A stretch of DNA of 23,049 nt from Cruorifilaria tuberocauda (GCA_013365365.1 JABVXU010000739.1:1-23049), one strand, 5' to 3'. Shown: positions 1-11,660, counted from the stretch's first letter. Translations and numbers: made by a program. The notes: a model not told the origin generated them from the sequence alone.

Positions 1-2
1 TA

Positions 3-86
3 ATAATTACTTCAAAGTAGGAAGTATTTAATAATTACTTCAAAGTAGGAAGTATTTAATAATTACTTCAGAGTAGAAAGTATATT
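3..86. repeat. 28-bp tandem repeat, 3 copies, at the left edge
   Basis: Units start at 3, 31 and 59. The first two 28-bp units (ATAATTACTTCAAAGTAGG plus AAGTATTTA) are identical. The third has two substitutions (CAGAGTAGAAAG) and decays after about 83. The array may continue beyond the left edge. No coding function is visible. Confidence 0.9.
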
Positions 87-606
87 AAGTTTTTGATTAA
101 AATGTTACATGTAAATGTAACTGTTGTGAAAAGTAAATAATAAACAAACAATGATAACAATTGCTATTATTTACTCTAATTCTTACTGCAAATTTTACTT
201 CTTACTGTAAATTATCGCTGTAATCGTAATCTTAACTATTGTTGAAATTATCAACTTATGCATTTCTGTAAAATATCCCCGCATTATTTTTTTCCAATTA
301 ATACTTTAAATATCTGAGAAAAAGGACGGAAATAAGTAATTTATTAATAAGTTACTGCTTTAATTCATATCGTTGATAAGTTTTTATTAATTTGATTTTA
401 TTAATTGATGATTAAATTAATTAAGCATTAATTAATGATTGATTACTGATAAAATGATAAATTATATTAATGAGTAATGACATAATGTTTGCACTGTATT
501 ACTTATATTGATTATCCTAAATATGAAATGACTTATTATTTGTTCAAATATTAAAACTAATAACAATTTTCATATTTCTTTTTGAAAAAAAAATAAAAAT
601 ATTTAC
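87..606. other. A+T-rich non-coding stretch
   Basis: There is no ORF of note. The text is dominated by TTAATTAA/TGATAA-type words. In gene direction it follows the splice donor of the 607-902 exon, so it is probably intron of that minus-strand gene or its 3' flank. If that exon were terminal instead, the reading frame would run on to a stop at 544, through low-complexity codons that look intronic. Confidence 0.5.
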
Positions 607-902
607 TTCTAATGAATATGCATTAATGAATAATTTGTTGCAAGTCATGCAAGACTGCACATTTCGTTCTCGACTGCTTGCAGCTATAGTTGAAGCAACA
701 TGCATTGGATATAACTGCTTTTCAGGAATAACTCGTTCTGCATTACTTGCAGCTTGCAGCCTTTGCAATGTCATCAAATTCAATGCTACCTGTCGTAAAT
801 GTATATTCCATGCAATTTGGCTCATATTTGAATTTCCTATCACAGTATCATTGCTAGAAAATGTTGTGTACAGTTGTTGTCGTACAGGAAATGGATGATA
901 AC
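607..902 (-). CDS. Internal exon, Gln/Met/Ala-rich segment (putative exon e of the cysteine-rich protein gene)
   Basis: A minus-strand exon of 296 nt. It is preceded by a nematode acceptor (TTTTTTTCAG, with the AG complement at 903-904) and followed by donor GTAAAT just after codon GAA (gt complement at 605-606). It starts with two bases that complete a codon and then reads 98 codons without a stop, beginning YHPFPVRQQLYTTFSSNDT and containing SQIAWNIHLRQVALNLMTLQ, ERVIPEKQLYPMH and NVQSCMTCNKLF. Codon use is varied, unlike the flanking A+T-rich DNA. The segment is hydrophilic with two close cysteines and no recognised domain. The two-base start matches the one-base end of the exon at 12751-12890 (G + GT = Gly), so it may be the next exon of that gene across an 11.8-kb intron. 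It could also belong to a separate gene or follow a missed exon. The opposite strand (626-898) is open but is read here as a shadow. Confidence 0.6.
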
Positions 903-1298
903 CTGAAAAAAATTTGATTAATTATTATTTTCATATATTTTAAGTTATGATATTTTAGGATAAATTTCTTTTCCTAATTTAATTTAAATTCAAAATTCTT
1001 CATTCAAAAAAAAAATCTGGTAAAATAAATTTTGCATTTTTGAAACCAAAATCTTATCGATCAATTTTAAATATCTTTGCTAATAAATTATAGAAGTTGT
1101 GATTTAACTTTTAACTTAATTTTATGAAATTAAATTTAAAATTTTATTAATAATAACAAAACGATTACTTGATTAACTAAATGCTGCTAATAAAGTGGAT
1201 ATAAAGCGATTAAAGAATTACTTACTCAATGTAGCAAATAAATAATTAATCAGAAATTGAATAATGAATATCAGAATTGAAAAAGAAAAAAGCAATAA

Positions 1299-1424
1299 AT
1301 GAGTGACGCAGAAGTCGCAGCAATGCCTCAAGGCGGCATTGATTACAGCAAATCACTGCAATGCTATTGGTTGTCTCTCCCACTCCCACTCTTCCCTTCC
1401 CTTCCCTTCCATCCTTCATCTTAA
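1299..1424 (+). CDS. Possible 41-aa small ORF or first exon, uncertain
   Basis: An ATG at 1299 opens a 41-codon frame beginning MSDAEVAAMPQGGIDYSKSL, with more G+C-rich and varied codons than its surroundings (GCA GAA GTC GCA GCA ATG CCT CAA GGC GGC). After about 24 codons it enters a polypyrimidine tract encoding Leu/Pro/Ser and stops at TAA 1422-1424. Bases 1321-1341 also form a perfect 7-bp stem with a 7-nt loop. The minus strand is open across the same segment (for example NQCRLEALLRLLRHSF), so neither strand is secure. It could be an exon, a non-coding RNA element or chance. Confidence 0.2.
   Translation: MSDAEVAAMPQGGIDYSKSLQCYWLSLPLPLFPSLPFHPSS
1391..1410. repeat. (CTTCC)4 in a polypyrimidine tract
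   Basis: Four exact CTTCC units lie in a C/T-rich run extending from about 1373 to 1420. It is low complexity and overlaps the end of the possible small ORF. Confidence 0.85.
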
Positions 1425-2826
1425 TCAATCATCTACCGTATCCATTAAATCTATCTCACTCATTTCAATCGAATATATTGGAATTGATTAATTATATCAT
1501 CATTACTAGTAATAGATATTAAAATTGATTAACCGGACTATTATTACTATTAGTAAGTATTACTATTAATATGCATTAATATATTATTAGCAGATAATAG
1601 AGTTGATTAATCAGGCTATTATTGTTATAATAGATATTTGAAGCGATTAATCAGATTATCATTATTATATTAGGTTTTGAAATAGATTAATCAGATTATG
1701 ATTATTATTATTATCAGATATTTGAAATCGATTAATTATCATTATTTTTTATTGTTATACTAAGATTCATTTTCCTTTTATGCTAAAAAAGTGATTTTCA
1801 AGTAATATAGTAAAAATAAAATTGCCATTGTGTATATGTTAAAGTTTAAAATTTAATTTTCGGAAAGGAATTTGAAATAATTTACTATAAAAGATAGCAG
1901 TAAAATAAAACCAAAAATATTCCAATTTTCCATAAAAATTTTATCAAAATAAATCATGATTATTAATTATGAAAATGGATGGCCCAAATTCTAAATTTAT
2001 TGATAATTATTTATTTATTGATGAAAAAAATTGGTAATTTTTCAGCATATAATTTACTAGTAATTCTTATTATGATAAGCATTATCATGATTTTATTATT
2101 ACTTCAATTATAATTGAACAATATTGAATAGTAAGTACTTACAATAGTAATAATAAATGAATCAGTTAGGAAGATTTTTTAAATGAAAGAAAAAGAGATG
2201 AATTATGGTTTGTAACATTGTTTATGAGATAGGGAAAAATTACAAACCAATCTAGTGTTAAACATAAAATATGAATTTAATTTCTTTCGGAAGAAATTTG
2301 AAATTTTTATTTGAAATCGAATAAAATCTATTTAATGACTAATTTTATTCCGACTGATTGCTAATTAAATTTCTTCGCTTTTCGTTTTTCTTTCCTTTTT
2401 TTTTATTAGCATTCCTTTTTCATATCTGAATTCTTTATCCGTTTTCCATAGTTTGATAATAATTCGCGGATATATATATATATTTGTATATAACAATATT
2501 TCATTTATCATTCGTTGAATCTCTATGAAATAATCAAGAAAAGAAAAATTAGGCGGAATTGAAATATATTTTAACGATATTAAATTTCAAATATATTTCT
2601 ATCTAATTTTGCTAACTACCTCGTTAATTCGTTCTATAGTAAATAATTTATATCATATATCAAGTACACCTATATATTCTATCTCGAGTAACTATTTATT
2701 GATTCAGAAATTACTACAGAATTAAATCTAAATCCGGTTATGTTACGGATGAGCTGGATCAATTTTTACATCTTCTTTCGTCTTTTCCAACTACATGAGT
2801 GAAAAGAAGGAAACATTTAGCACTAT

Positions 2827-2904
2827 ATTAAGTAATCTGTGTAAAAGTATATATTAAGTAATCTATGTAAAAGTATATATTAAGTAATCTATGTAAAAGT
2901 ATCT
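2827..2904. repeat. 26-bp tandem repeat, 3 copies
   Basis: Units start at 2827, 2853 and 2879, each ATTAAGTAATCT(G/A)TGT followed by AAAAGTAT and AT. The copies differ at one internal base and at the last positions of the third copy. This is a young local triplication in non-coding DNA. Confidence 0.92.
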
Positions 2905-2999
2905 CTCTAAAATTCCGGAACAGATTACAATACAATGAATGATTACATTGACATATTTTCGGTATAAAGAAACTCTGTACCACACTGTAAATCATATTA

Positions 3000-3275
3000 T
3001 ATCAATAATGATAATACATATTGAATGGTATCACGGTAACACCAACCTTGTTGTATTGGTTGTATCATTTTCGAAGGTAAATTCATAGGTAAGTTATAAT
3101 TCTCGATACGATGACCTACAGTACTCTCAAACGGTTTCGTTACCGAATTTGTTGATTTGGTGATATTACGATCTAGGTGTGATGTCTCGGTACCGACAAG
3201 TCGAGCTACCGAATAATTTGACGAATTTTCCTTTAATTTCGACATCTTTCTTGCTACCACATTTAATGTCTTCAT
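3000..3275 (-). CDS. Candidate exon or decayed coding segment, uncertain
   Basis: On the minus strand the segment opens at an ATG (3273-3275) and reads about 92 codons, including MSKLKENSSNYSVARLVG, TNSVTKPFESTVGHRIENYN and MIQPIQQ. This is Ser/Thr/Asn-rich text with mixed third positions, unusual for this A+T-rich interval. A donor (CAAG|GTTGGT) after IQQ leaves one base, which would join exon e in phase. A second frame is open from a good TTTCAG acceptor near 3319 (IFPSFSIFHEDIKCGSKK) to a donor after KLF, also in compatible phase. Because two frames compete and TCGGTA/TACCGA words recur, the segment could also be repeat DNA. No family is recognised. Confidence 0.3.
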
Positions 3276-3528
3276 GAAATATTGAAAACGATGGAAAAAT
3301 TACTGAAATTTAGATAAGAATTTTTATTGAATTAACTAATTTTAATTTTTTTTCAAACAATTTCCATAATTAAATTTATAAATAACTACGAATTTTTACT
3401 AGTTAAATTATAAGTATCAATTGAAATTTGTTAATTAAAAAAAAAATTTTTTTTACTAATTATTCAAAAATTAATTAACCTTAAAACTAACCTTCGTCTA
3501 TTATTTGAGTAAAATGAGATGAAAGGGA

Positions 3529-3548
3529 GTAAGTAAGTAAGTAAGTAA
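3529..3548. repeat. (GTAA)5 microsatellite
   Basis: Five perfect GTAA units. On the minus strand they give the TYLL-type low-complexity peptide seen in open frames around 3464-3754, which I do not count as genes. Confidence 0.9.
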
Positions 3549-5234
3549 ATAAACGGAAAATGGAAATGTATGTTAATAATGTGAGAGGATGGTTTGACAA
3601 GTGATGTGGAAATGAATCTTTGGTGGAAGGGAGCAGTAGGCGGTTCTCGTCTTTTCTTGTCCTTAAATGAGAAAGGCTTTTCTCTCTCTCTCGAGAAGCC
3701 GAGCCAACAAATGGCCTGAACTCTGGAAATATTTTCATTGGGACATATAAACATACATATACACTTCCATAGTCAATTTCATATTAAAATGCCATCAATG
3801 AAAGCTTTGGCTTATCTTGAAGCTATAACAAATTTCCTCTTAAGCATCACTGATTACACGCTCTTTAAAGTTTATATGGATATTATCTTTTATCAATATG
3901 AAATAAAAAGTTAGCAGTATCTATTGCAATAACAATAACAATGATAACAGTAATCGTAATAATGTTATCAGTAATGATAATAATTAATGATAGTAAATAC
4001 CAATGATAATGTTAATATTGATAATATTATTAATATCACTATAATAATCATCAACGGTAACAACAATGAATTAGTAAATTTAAAAATTTCCTTTCCACTT
4101 TAAAATTCTTTCAAATATATTTTATACATGAAGAGCTTAATTTCCTGAATTATTATTATGCAAGAATTTACTTTGTATACTTTTATTGCAGGTCGGATGG
4201 TTCAGATTCATCTCAAGTTTTAATCAATAGTTTCAGATCAGCATATTTGAAGTTTGCTTATTTGATAAGATTTGATAAAATTATAAATTTATACACTTAT
4301 ATCAGATTATTTCAAAGTAACTTCTGAAAGTTATTCCTTCATTTATTTCATTCAGCTATTTGCATGAATTTGGTTCAATGATCATGATCATGTTAATTGT
4401 TTGCAGCAACAAAAATAGCGATTAAAATTTTTTAAATCTTAAATGATATCACGTAAAATTAGTATTATGATTACGTGAATGATGATTTTAAAATAGGATA
4501 AATCAGGAAATAGCATAAGCTTAGTATTACCATTTGCAAGTTTCTTTGTCATGGATTTTTCGCTTTTGATAATTAGCTGAATTTATTAATTATCTTTTAG
4601 CCAATACTTTAGCTATCAACAAAATTATAAACCTTTTTCTTGTATTATATGATAATGATTAGCTGCTATTTCTTTATTATTGTGAATAATTGTTATTGAT
4701 GCTTTTCATCTTTTTTAATTTAAACATTCATTAAATTCAGTAATGCTTGATTCATTTGATTGTTCTGCCAAACTCTCATATCACGAGAATTATTGTAGCA
4801 GTTTATCATCATGAAAATACTGGTAGTAAGCATACAAACTTCGTTTAAGGGAAGTTTTAGCTGTTAGTGATTGTATCAGTTGGTGATTTTGATAACGATA
4901 GTGATAAGTGATACCAAAATATTCAGTTTATAACAAGCGGCATAATATGTTGCACATGATGTAATAAGTATTTATTTCCTTTTTATGATCACTTTTGAGA
5001 ACTATAATATTCAAATATAGTTATTGTTCATTTTTGTTGGAAATTTTGAAGTTTAACTAAAGATCAAAAGTCTGGCGGGTGTAAAGCTAGGCTAAACTAG
5101 GCCAATATAAGGACAAATAATCGGTTATATGGCTAATTCCGGAAGATTAATCTTTGGCTTAAAAAAGCTGTTATTAAAAAATTTGAATCAGCGCAACATC
5201 ATCAAAAATTAATGGGAAACATGGGAATGAAAGA

Positions 5235-5341
5235 GAATGAATGAATGAATGAATGAATGAATGAATGAAGGAATGAGTGAATGAGTGAATAAGTGAATGA
5301 ATGAATGAATGAATGAATGAATGAATGAATGAATGAATGAA
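5235..5341. repeat. (GAAT)n microsatellite, about 107 bp
   Basis: About 26 GAAT units, interrupted in the middle by GAAGGAATGAGTGAATGAG variants, then followed by an AGAAGGAGAGAGGG purine tail. The minus-strand frame here encodes only repeating HSFI and is an artefact of the repeat. Confidence 0.95.
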
Positions 5342-6200
5342 AGAAGGAGAGAGGGAGGAAGAAAAAGAGTAAAGCACATCTATTAACAATGGTTTTATTA
5401 CTGTGTTAGATAATTTTATATCTATTTTGACTTAAGTATATAAGTGATTGGATTTATCAGAAGGAGAAAATGAGAAATGGTTGATATGATAAGGATAATA
5501 ATGAGTAATCACTTATCAATAAGTGAATGAAATCAGTGAAATTTAATTTATTATCACTAAGTTATCATATTTTCGTTGATTAGTTGATAATGAAAGTGAT
5601 AAGAAATAAGTTAAAGAAAATTAATTAATTGAAAAAAATTGCGTAAATCTTTCAAATATCACGAATATTTTATCATGCTAATTATAGTGATATTTATGAT
5701 ATTTAACAGTGATATTAATTGAACTTAATTTTTCATTAATTTTAAATTGACAAAAATTTTTTCATTTATTTTTCCACAATCATCCAATGATTGCTTTGGA
5801 CGTACATGATTGACTTGAAGAAAATAAAAACTTTGTTGATATTAGTCATTTAATTATTTTTGTTTAATCTATTTGCCTTAATTTAAAATTATTCTCTACT
5901 ATTACTGCTATGAAAATTAATTTAGAAAAGGATTTAAATTGAAATCATATTTAATAGCTGTTTAAAATAAAGTAAACTTAAATTAAATTTAAAGATATTT
6001 CATAAATAGAAATATTTTTTTTTCCTCCTAACTAACATTTTAAGTGATAATAAGTACACATTATGTAGAAAATCACTGATAATGATAATTCATTTCATTT
6101 TTTTCTTCTATACTTTGTAGCATACTGTACTTTGATATTTCAATCAATATTCGGGCCTTAAACTTGAACTAGTACTGTATAAAAAAATACGATGACAACT

Positions 6201-6249
6201 GAGAGATAGATAGATAGAGAGGGAGAGAGAGAGAGAGAGAGAGAGAGAA
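6201..6249. repeat. (GATA)3 plus (GA)n microsatellite
   Basis: GAGAGATAGATAGATAGAG leads into about 16 GA dinucleotides with one GGG interruption. Non-coding. Confidence 0.92.
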
Positions 6250-6424
6250 ATTGAATAAAGGCCTTGTTTACTGGTTATGTTTACGATTTTTAGGAGTAAT
6301 ATTCTTTTTGCTTTCTGTAAATAATAGTGATATCAGCTAATTATCATCCAATAAATCCACTAAAATCAGTGTTCATTAATAAATCAACAAGTCTATTACT
6401 CACAAACATAATAAGCCTTATCCG

Positions 6425-6646
6425 ATGATTTGGAATCAGTTCAAGGAGGTGAAAGTAACAGATGGAATGATAACAAAAGGTCATGAACTTCAAGTACCAC
6501 TTCTAAACATCATGATAATTATACCATACATATATAAATCATTAAAACTCTCTTATATTATTCTGTCTAATTCATTTATTCCTTACCGTCAATCAATTAC
6601 TTTATCAAATTTCCAACTTTTTATTTTAACACATCAAGTAATATGA
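6425..6646 (+). other. Weak 73-codon open frame, probably not a gene
   Basis: The frame opens at ATG 6425 with MIWNQFKEVKVTDGMITKGH, which is protein-like for about 33 codons. It then becomes Ile/Leu/Tyr/Ser-rich, typical of translated A+T-rich DNA. No splice-supported continuation or family was recognised. It is recorded only because its first third stands out. Confidence 0.12.
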
Positions 6647-6704
6647 AACTTCTAACTCAAATTAATCATGTAATAATGTGCTGTAATTTTGTTGCTTGCA
6701 CCAA

Positions 6705-6880
6705 TTACAATTTAACCTTTAACCTGTACCGCTCAAAAACAAGTAACTCACAGCTGGATAAATTATTGTACGATGCCGGCAAGTCTATGTGATAGGACAC
6801 CTTATCTACTACAATATTTTCATCATTCCGCCCACTTTTCAATCCCATTCAAAAAGTATCTTAGATATAAAAGTATACAG
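6705..6880. other. Coding-like island, strand unresolved
   Basis: The segment is richer in G+C than its flanks and open on both strands. On the minus strand an ATG at 6848 gives a 47-aa frame (6705-6848) starting MGLKSGRNDENIVVDKVSYH, ending LVFERYRLKVKL, with a possible donor at ACAG|GTTAAA. On the plus strand, 6754-6880 lies between a CTCACAG acceptor and a CAG|GTAACA donor and reads WINYCTMPASLCDRTPYLL. Neither has a recognised family. At most one strand is likely to be real, as a short exon or a decayed gene fragment. Confidence 0.2.
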
Positions 6881-7144
6881 GTAACACACAGGTACACACA
6901 TATTTATAATGATGTGTAATTTCCATGAATATAATTGAATATTGTGAATGAGTGAATGAATGAGAGAAATATGTCTCAAGCAGCAATTTCTACCTGCCCA
7001 ATAAACTACGAATAGATATCGTTAAGGTACGATATAGGTAAGATGATGACGGATAATTGGACCATTCCAATCAAACATATTGTTCGAATTTCGGGAAACT
7101 GTACTTATACAAATTGTACATATAGTAAAAATCATGAAGAATAT

Positions 7145-7405
7145 ATGATTTGATTCGTTATCAATAGATCGTTATCAATTACTTTTGTATTGTTTTGGAG
7201 AGAAGTATTGTATTTTACCTAGAAAGATAGTATAAGTTAAAATGAAAGTTAATTAAAGTTAAATATTTCATTTTGGGTATGAATGATTTGATTCGTTATT
7301 AATAGATGGAATTACTTTAGTATTATGTTAGAGAGAAGTATTGTATTTTACCTCGAAAGATAGTATAAGTTAAAATGAATAAGTAAGGTTAAATATTTCG
7401 TTCTT
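7145..7405. repeat. Imperfect tandem duplication, period about 138 bp
   Basis: The first copy starts at 7145 and the second at 7283 (both ATGATTTGATTCGTTAT). Shared landmarks are GAGAGAAGTATTGTATTTT, ACCT(A/C)GAAAGATAG, TATAAGTTAAAATGAA and GTTAAATATTTC. The second copy is about 15 bp shorter because of a deletion near its start. Non-coding. Confidence 0.88.
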
Positions 7406-8911
7406 TTTTAGATATGAAATGAGTTTTGAAAAAAAAAATGATTACAAAACAATTTTGTTTCCATCAAATTAAGAAAAATGTTTGCTAATAGTTGAAAAAA
7501 TTTTTTTCAGCAAATAAAATGACAACCAATATTGTTGCAGTTTACAGCATTCAATAAAAGTATAAAAAATCAGAAAACTAGAATTCAGATTAAGTAGACT
7601 GAAAGTAAAAAGTTTGCAAAATCGATAAATTGATAGGTTATCAGTTGAATTACAAGAAATTACTAAATTTGAAAATTATATTTAACTTTAATTACGTAAT
7701 AATTGCAGTGTATTGAATTCTGTTTCAATATCATTTCTTTTGTGTTGCAGATTTCAAATGAAATTTATATTGTTCTTCAAAAATCAGGCAAACTCAAAAT
7801 TGCTAATTAATTAGGAAGTAACTAATAATTTCATTGTTTCCGGGAATATTTTTAAAAAGTTACTAAAAATTACCTTACCTTTTCCGTATTGCTACACTTA
7901 TATGATAATGAATTATAACAGATTGTTAAGAATTGTTGAAAAAAGAAAAAGTTAAGTTTGAAAGTATAAATCGGAGATTATTGAAACGTTTATGATAAGT
8001 CTTTTTGCACAGTCCCAAAAGTATCGTTTTCGAAGTAATTTCAAAAAATTTTAATCCAACTTTCTCTTATCAACACTATTTAGGAGAGTCTTGAACGAGA
8101 AGGAAAAAAATAAAATTGACAACGATTTATTTCCTCTTCCGTTCGCTCTTTTACTTTGAAAAAAAAGGAAGGAAGGATGGAATTAAATGTGTTTAAATAG
8201 ATATATGAGATTGAATCTGAAACTTTGAAATGGAAAAATGCTGAATTTCGCTGCTTTTTTTTTCCTCCAAATCTTCACAATTTTTTCATCAATTTTCAAA
8301 TTTAAAAATTTTACAATTCTGTCCGTTTTTTTGCTGCATCCGGAAAAATAAGTTGAAAATTTTCAGTCTTTTACAAAAATCCAGAAAAATAAGCTCAAAT
8401 ATCCTCATCATCTTTTCTCAACATCTAATATTTGTAAATCATTACTTTTTAATTAGCTTAATTAATTTAGAATTAAATTTTTGATTATAGTAACTCTTGC
8501 AATGAATCGAAATAAATGTAAATAATCGAAAAATAACGAATATTATTTAGTTTCTTTTATAATTAATAATGATAATAATTAAAATGGGAATAAAATTTTT
8601 CAGTTATTTTAATTAAATTTAAAGCAATTTTATCAATTCTCTTCGAAATTTTACAATCCTTTTTTACCTTATTATTTGGAATATAATCATCTTTTTTTTT
8701 GGTATTAGGATATTTTGCCATGATGAAACTTTCAGTAATTACAATTTTTAATTATTGATTTTCTGTAATTCAGCTACAATAATTCCTTCTAAATTCTATC
8801 CTAAATTATTATAATTATTATTATTTCCAGTAAAAAATTTATTAGAAGTAAAAAAATCGTTAGCAATATAATTGCTGACGAATATATTGCAATAATAATT
8901 AATAGTAATGC

Positions 8912-8964
8912 TGATAATAATAATAATAATGATAATAATAATAATGATAATAATAATGATAATA

Positions 8965-9012
<48 letters not shown>

Positions 9013-9056
9013 GTGATAATATTGGTAATAATAATAAATAATTAATAATGATAATA
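8912..9056. repeat. (AAT)n/(GATAAT)n microsatellite
   Basis: About 145 bp of AAT triplets with interspersed GAT. It explains the poly-Leu/Ile open frame on the minus strand at 8801-9103, which I do not regard as a gene. Confidence 0.93.
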
Positions 9057-10449
9057 ATTAAAATGGAAATGAAAATTTTGAAAATGTAGCAAAATGCATG
9101 CAATAAATGGCATATTTAGGCTATTCTGTCAAAATTTCATGATAATTTATGCGATATTTCAACATTTTCATGGATGAAATGTCCTTGAATCAATCAAAAT
9201 AACGCTATTTTCAGGTTTTCCATTTTTTTTTCCTTTTTTAATCCGTTAATTTGGCGCCACTTATCATTAATTTCTAAGCTAACTAAAATAAAATTAGCAT
9301 ATTCAGACGATATTATCCATTTGTCATTTTAACAGTTTTGACAGATATTTACGGTAATGAGACAGTTTCAACATAAATTTACGGTAATGATATGCTAAAC
9401 AGTCTATGATGACACAATCATTTTGTTGAATTTAATATCATTAAAATGATTGATTTCAAATTACATCGACTAAATTTACATATAAATTGATGGGTGTATC
9501 TGTCTGTGCATGTGTATATGTCTGTACTATCTTATTACAACTTGCTCATGTGATAATTCAGCATTGTTTATTTCCGGAATAACTTTTAATTTTATAAAAA
9601 TTATACAACGTTGAATTATTTATTTATTAAATTTTATGAATTGTAGAATATGAAATAAAAGCTTTAATTAAAAATTAAAATTAAAAATTTCTTATAAAAT
9701 TAAAATTTGATAATTGATAAGGAATTAATTTTTTTTTTGGCATATAAATAACACTGAATTTAATTTTCAATTATAAATAATTAATAATTAGTAGAATAAT
9801 TAATAATTAAGTAAAAATAATTAATTAATATTAATTATTCGAATTCTTTTCAATTTTTTTTTTACAAAACACTAATTGAAATGTATGCGATATTGATATC
9901 GAAACATAAATTATATTTAATTACTACTCATACGTTCATTATCGAAAATAATCATCCTCATGCTTAGCAATAATAAAAAGCTTAGATAATAAAATATAGA
10001 AGATCTCATGCTTTCTTCTATATAATATATTCATTTACACTTCTTCTAATAATCTTTGATTAAATTCATTTCAAAATTAATTAATTACTTCTGTAATATT
10101 TTTTTTTATTCATTTTAAATTGTTTACTTGATAATGATGATGATTATTTTCGATTTATGAACGTAAGAATACTAATTAAATATCTAATTAACATTTTATC
10201 GATATCATGAAAATATATTATTTTCGAAATCAAAGCAAAAAATAAACATTTCAATTTTAATTTTGAAATGCTTAAATTTCAAATAAATTTCTTTTGTGAA
10301 AAATGAACAAAAATTTTTTTCATCCGAAGAATTTTTATCAATAACAAAAATTTTTTTCATTCTTCCATTTCAGTCTCAAATCTTCGAATAAATGAATTGG
10401 ATAAGTGAAGAATGAAATTTTCTTATGTAAAAACGAAAAATACAACAAA

Positions 10450-10515
10450 ATCGTGCAATTCCCGCGATATCCTCCTGGGAATTACCAGGTCCAAGGATTG
10501 GAAATCCGTTAATAA
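10450..10515. other. G+C-richer island inside the long intron
   Basis: A short segment with CCCGCGATATCCTCCTGGG and ACCAGGTCCAAGG stands out in A+T-rich surroundings. The minus strand reads GFPILGPGNSQEDIAG in an open frame and the plus strand is open too (ISSWELPGPRIGNP). It could be a small exon or a conserved element. A second G+C-richer patch lies at 10795-10840, with a CGGG/CCCG hairpin. Confidence 0.2.
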
Positions 10516-10867
10516 CTCATCCAAAAATCCAATCTAATTTTCTATTTATATACATATTATTATAGATATTCAAGTCATTTTTGTATATTTATAATTGATT
10601 ACTAAATTTAAAAATATCACTTATTTATTAAAGATACGAATAAATTTATCACAAGAAAAAAGAAAAAAGAAAAAGAGAAAAACGAAAATATAAATGAAAC
10701 GATGAGTATAAAAAGATTGAAAATATGAAAGATAACAGTGTAAATATAAATAGATGCATATGTATATAGAATATATACGTATATCGTAATCAAATTTGCA
10801 AAATCGGGCACAAAACCCGTACGACGATCCCAAATCCCAAAGTAATTTCATTCTTCATCCTATTTCA

Positions 10868-10958
10868 TTTTACCTCTCCCTCTTACTCTCTCTCCATCTT
10901 ACTGATTTCAATCTTTCTAATCTCTCTTCTCTCCCTCTTTTCCCTCGCTCTCCCTTTT
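10868..10958. repeat. Polypyrimidine tract, about 90 bp
   Basis: Almost entirely C and T (CTCTCCCTCTTACTCTCTC and similar). The plus-strand frame across it is low complexity. On the gene strand it is a polypurine run. Confidence 0.8.
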
Positions 10959-10959
10959 G

Positions 10960-11200
10960 TATTGATGAATTTCTTTATCATCATATCTCCTTATCAGTCA
11001 TTCTTTATTATTTTTATCAATTAAGCAATTATATTTCTTACTGATAATAATAATCTTTAATACAATATCTGTATTCATGAATTTCTCCATGATATCTCTT
11101 CATCATATCTTATCTTATCACCTTATCATTAATTCTTTATTATTTTAATTAATTGATAAATTATATCTCTTATTGATAATGATAATTTTGAATTCAATGA
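10960..11200. repeat. Imperfect tandem duplication, period about 115 bp
   Basis: Two diverged copies share TGAATTTCT near their starts (about 10966 and 11078), then ATCATATCT, CATTCTTTATTATTTT / AATTCTTTATTATTTT and TTGATAATGATAA-type ends. They are too diverged for exact limits. Confidence 0.6.
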
Positions 11201-11390
11201 ATTTCTATCCTCACTGCTTTTTTTTTGATGAGAAAATAAAAGAGCAATAAATTATGCTAATAAAGTAATGATAAAAAGATTAGAAGATAAATTATTGACA
11301 AGAAAAAAAATCGATCATTTTATTTCAGTAATGTTTTATTATTATTATTATGCAAAAATTATTTAGTAATTTTGAATTTATTAATGAATA

Positions 11391-11440
11391 GAGAGAGAGA
11401 GACAGAGGGAGAGAGAGAGAGAGAGAGGGAAGGAAGGAAA
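11391..11440. repeat. (GA)n plus (GGAA)n purine microsatellite
   Basis: GA dinucleotides with a GACAGAGGGA interruption run into GGAAGGAAGGAAA. The SLSLSL frames on the minus strand are artefacts of it. Confidence 0.9.
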
Positions 11441-11660
11441 ATTTTACTTTTTTTTTTTGTAAATGAAAATTTGATTGTTTTATTTTTGAAAAAATAATTT
11501 TGATGGAAGACATGAAAAATAAACTTTTGTTGAAATGACAATCGCAATCGTCTAATTGGGGTCACATGGGAGAGAATTAATATAATTAATGTTTGGGTTC
11601 TGTATGTAATTCGAGAAACCATTGCTTCCAAACCATTGCCCACTTTCATTCCTTACTTCC

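Noticed and set aside
626..898. Plus-strand 90-codon frame opposite the 607-902 exon
   Set aside because: The minus-strand exon has a strong TTTCAG acceptor, a donor and matching phases. The plus frame has no splice support and cysteine/isoleucine-rich shadow composition.
5174..5389. Minus-strand open frame with repeating HSFI
   Set aside because: It is the translation of the GAAT microsatellite and has no independent coding signal.
8801..9103. Minus-strand 100-codon poly-Leu/Ile frame resembling a membrane protein
   Set aside because: It is the translation of the AAT/GAT microsatellite.
11359..11649. Minus-strand 96-codon frame starting MKVGNGLEAMVSRITYR
   Set aside because: The first ~40 codons look protein-like, but the rest is Phe/Lys/Ser low complexity running into the GA microsatellite. 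No family or splice partner was found.
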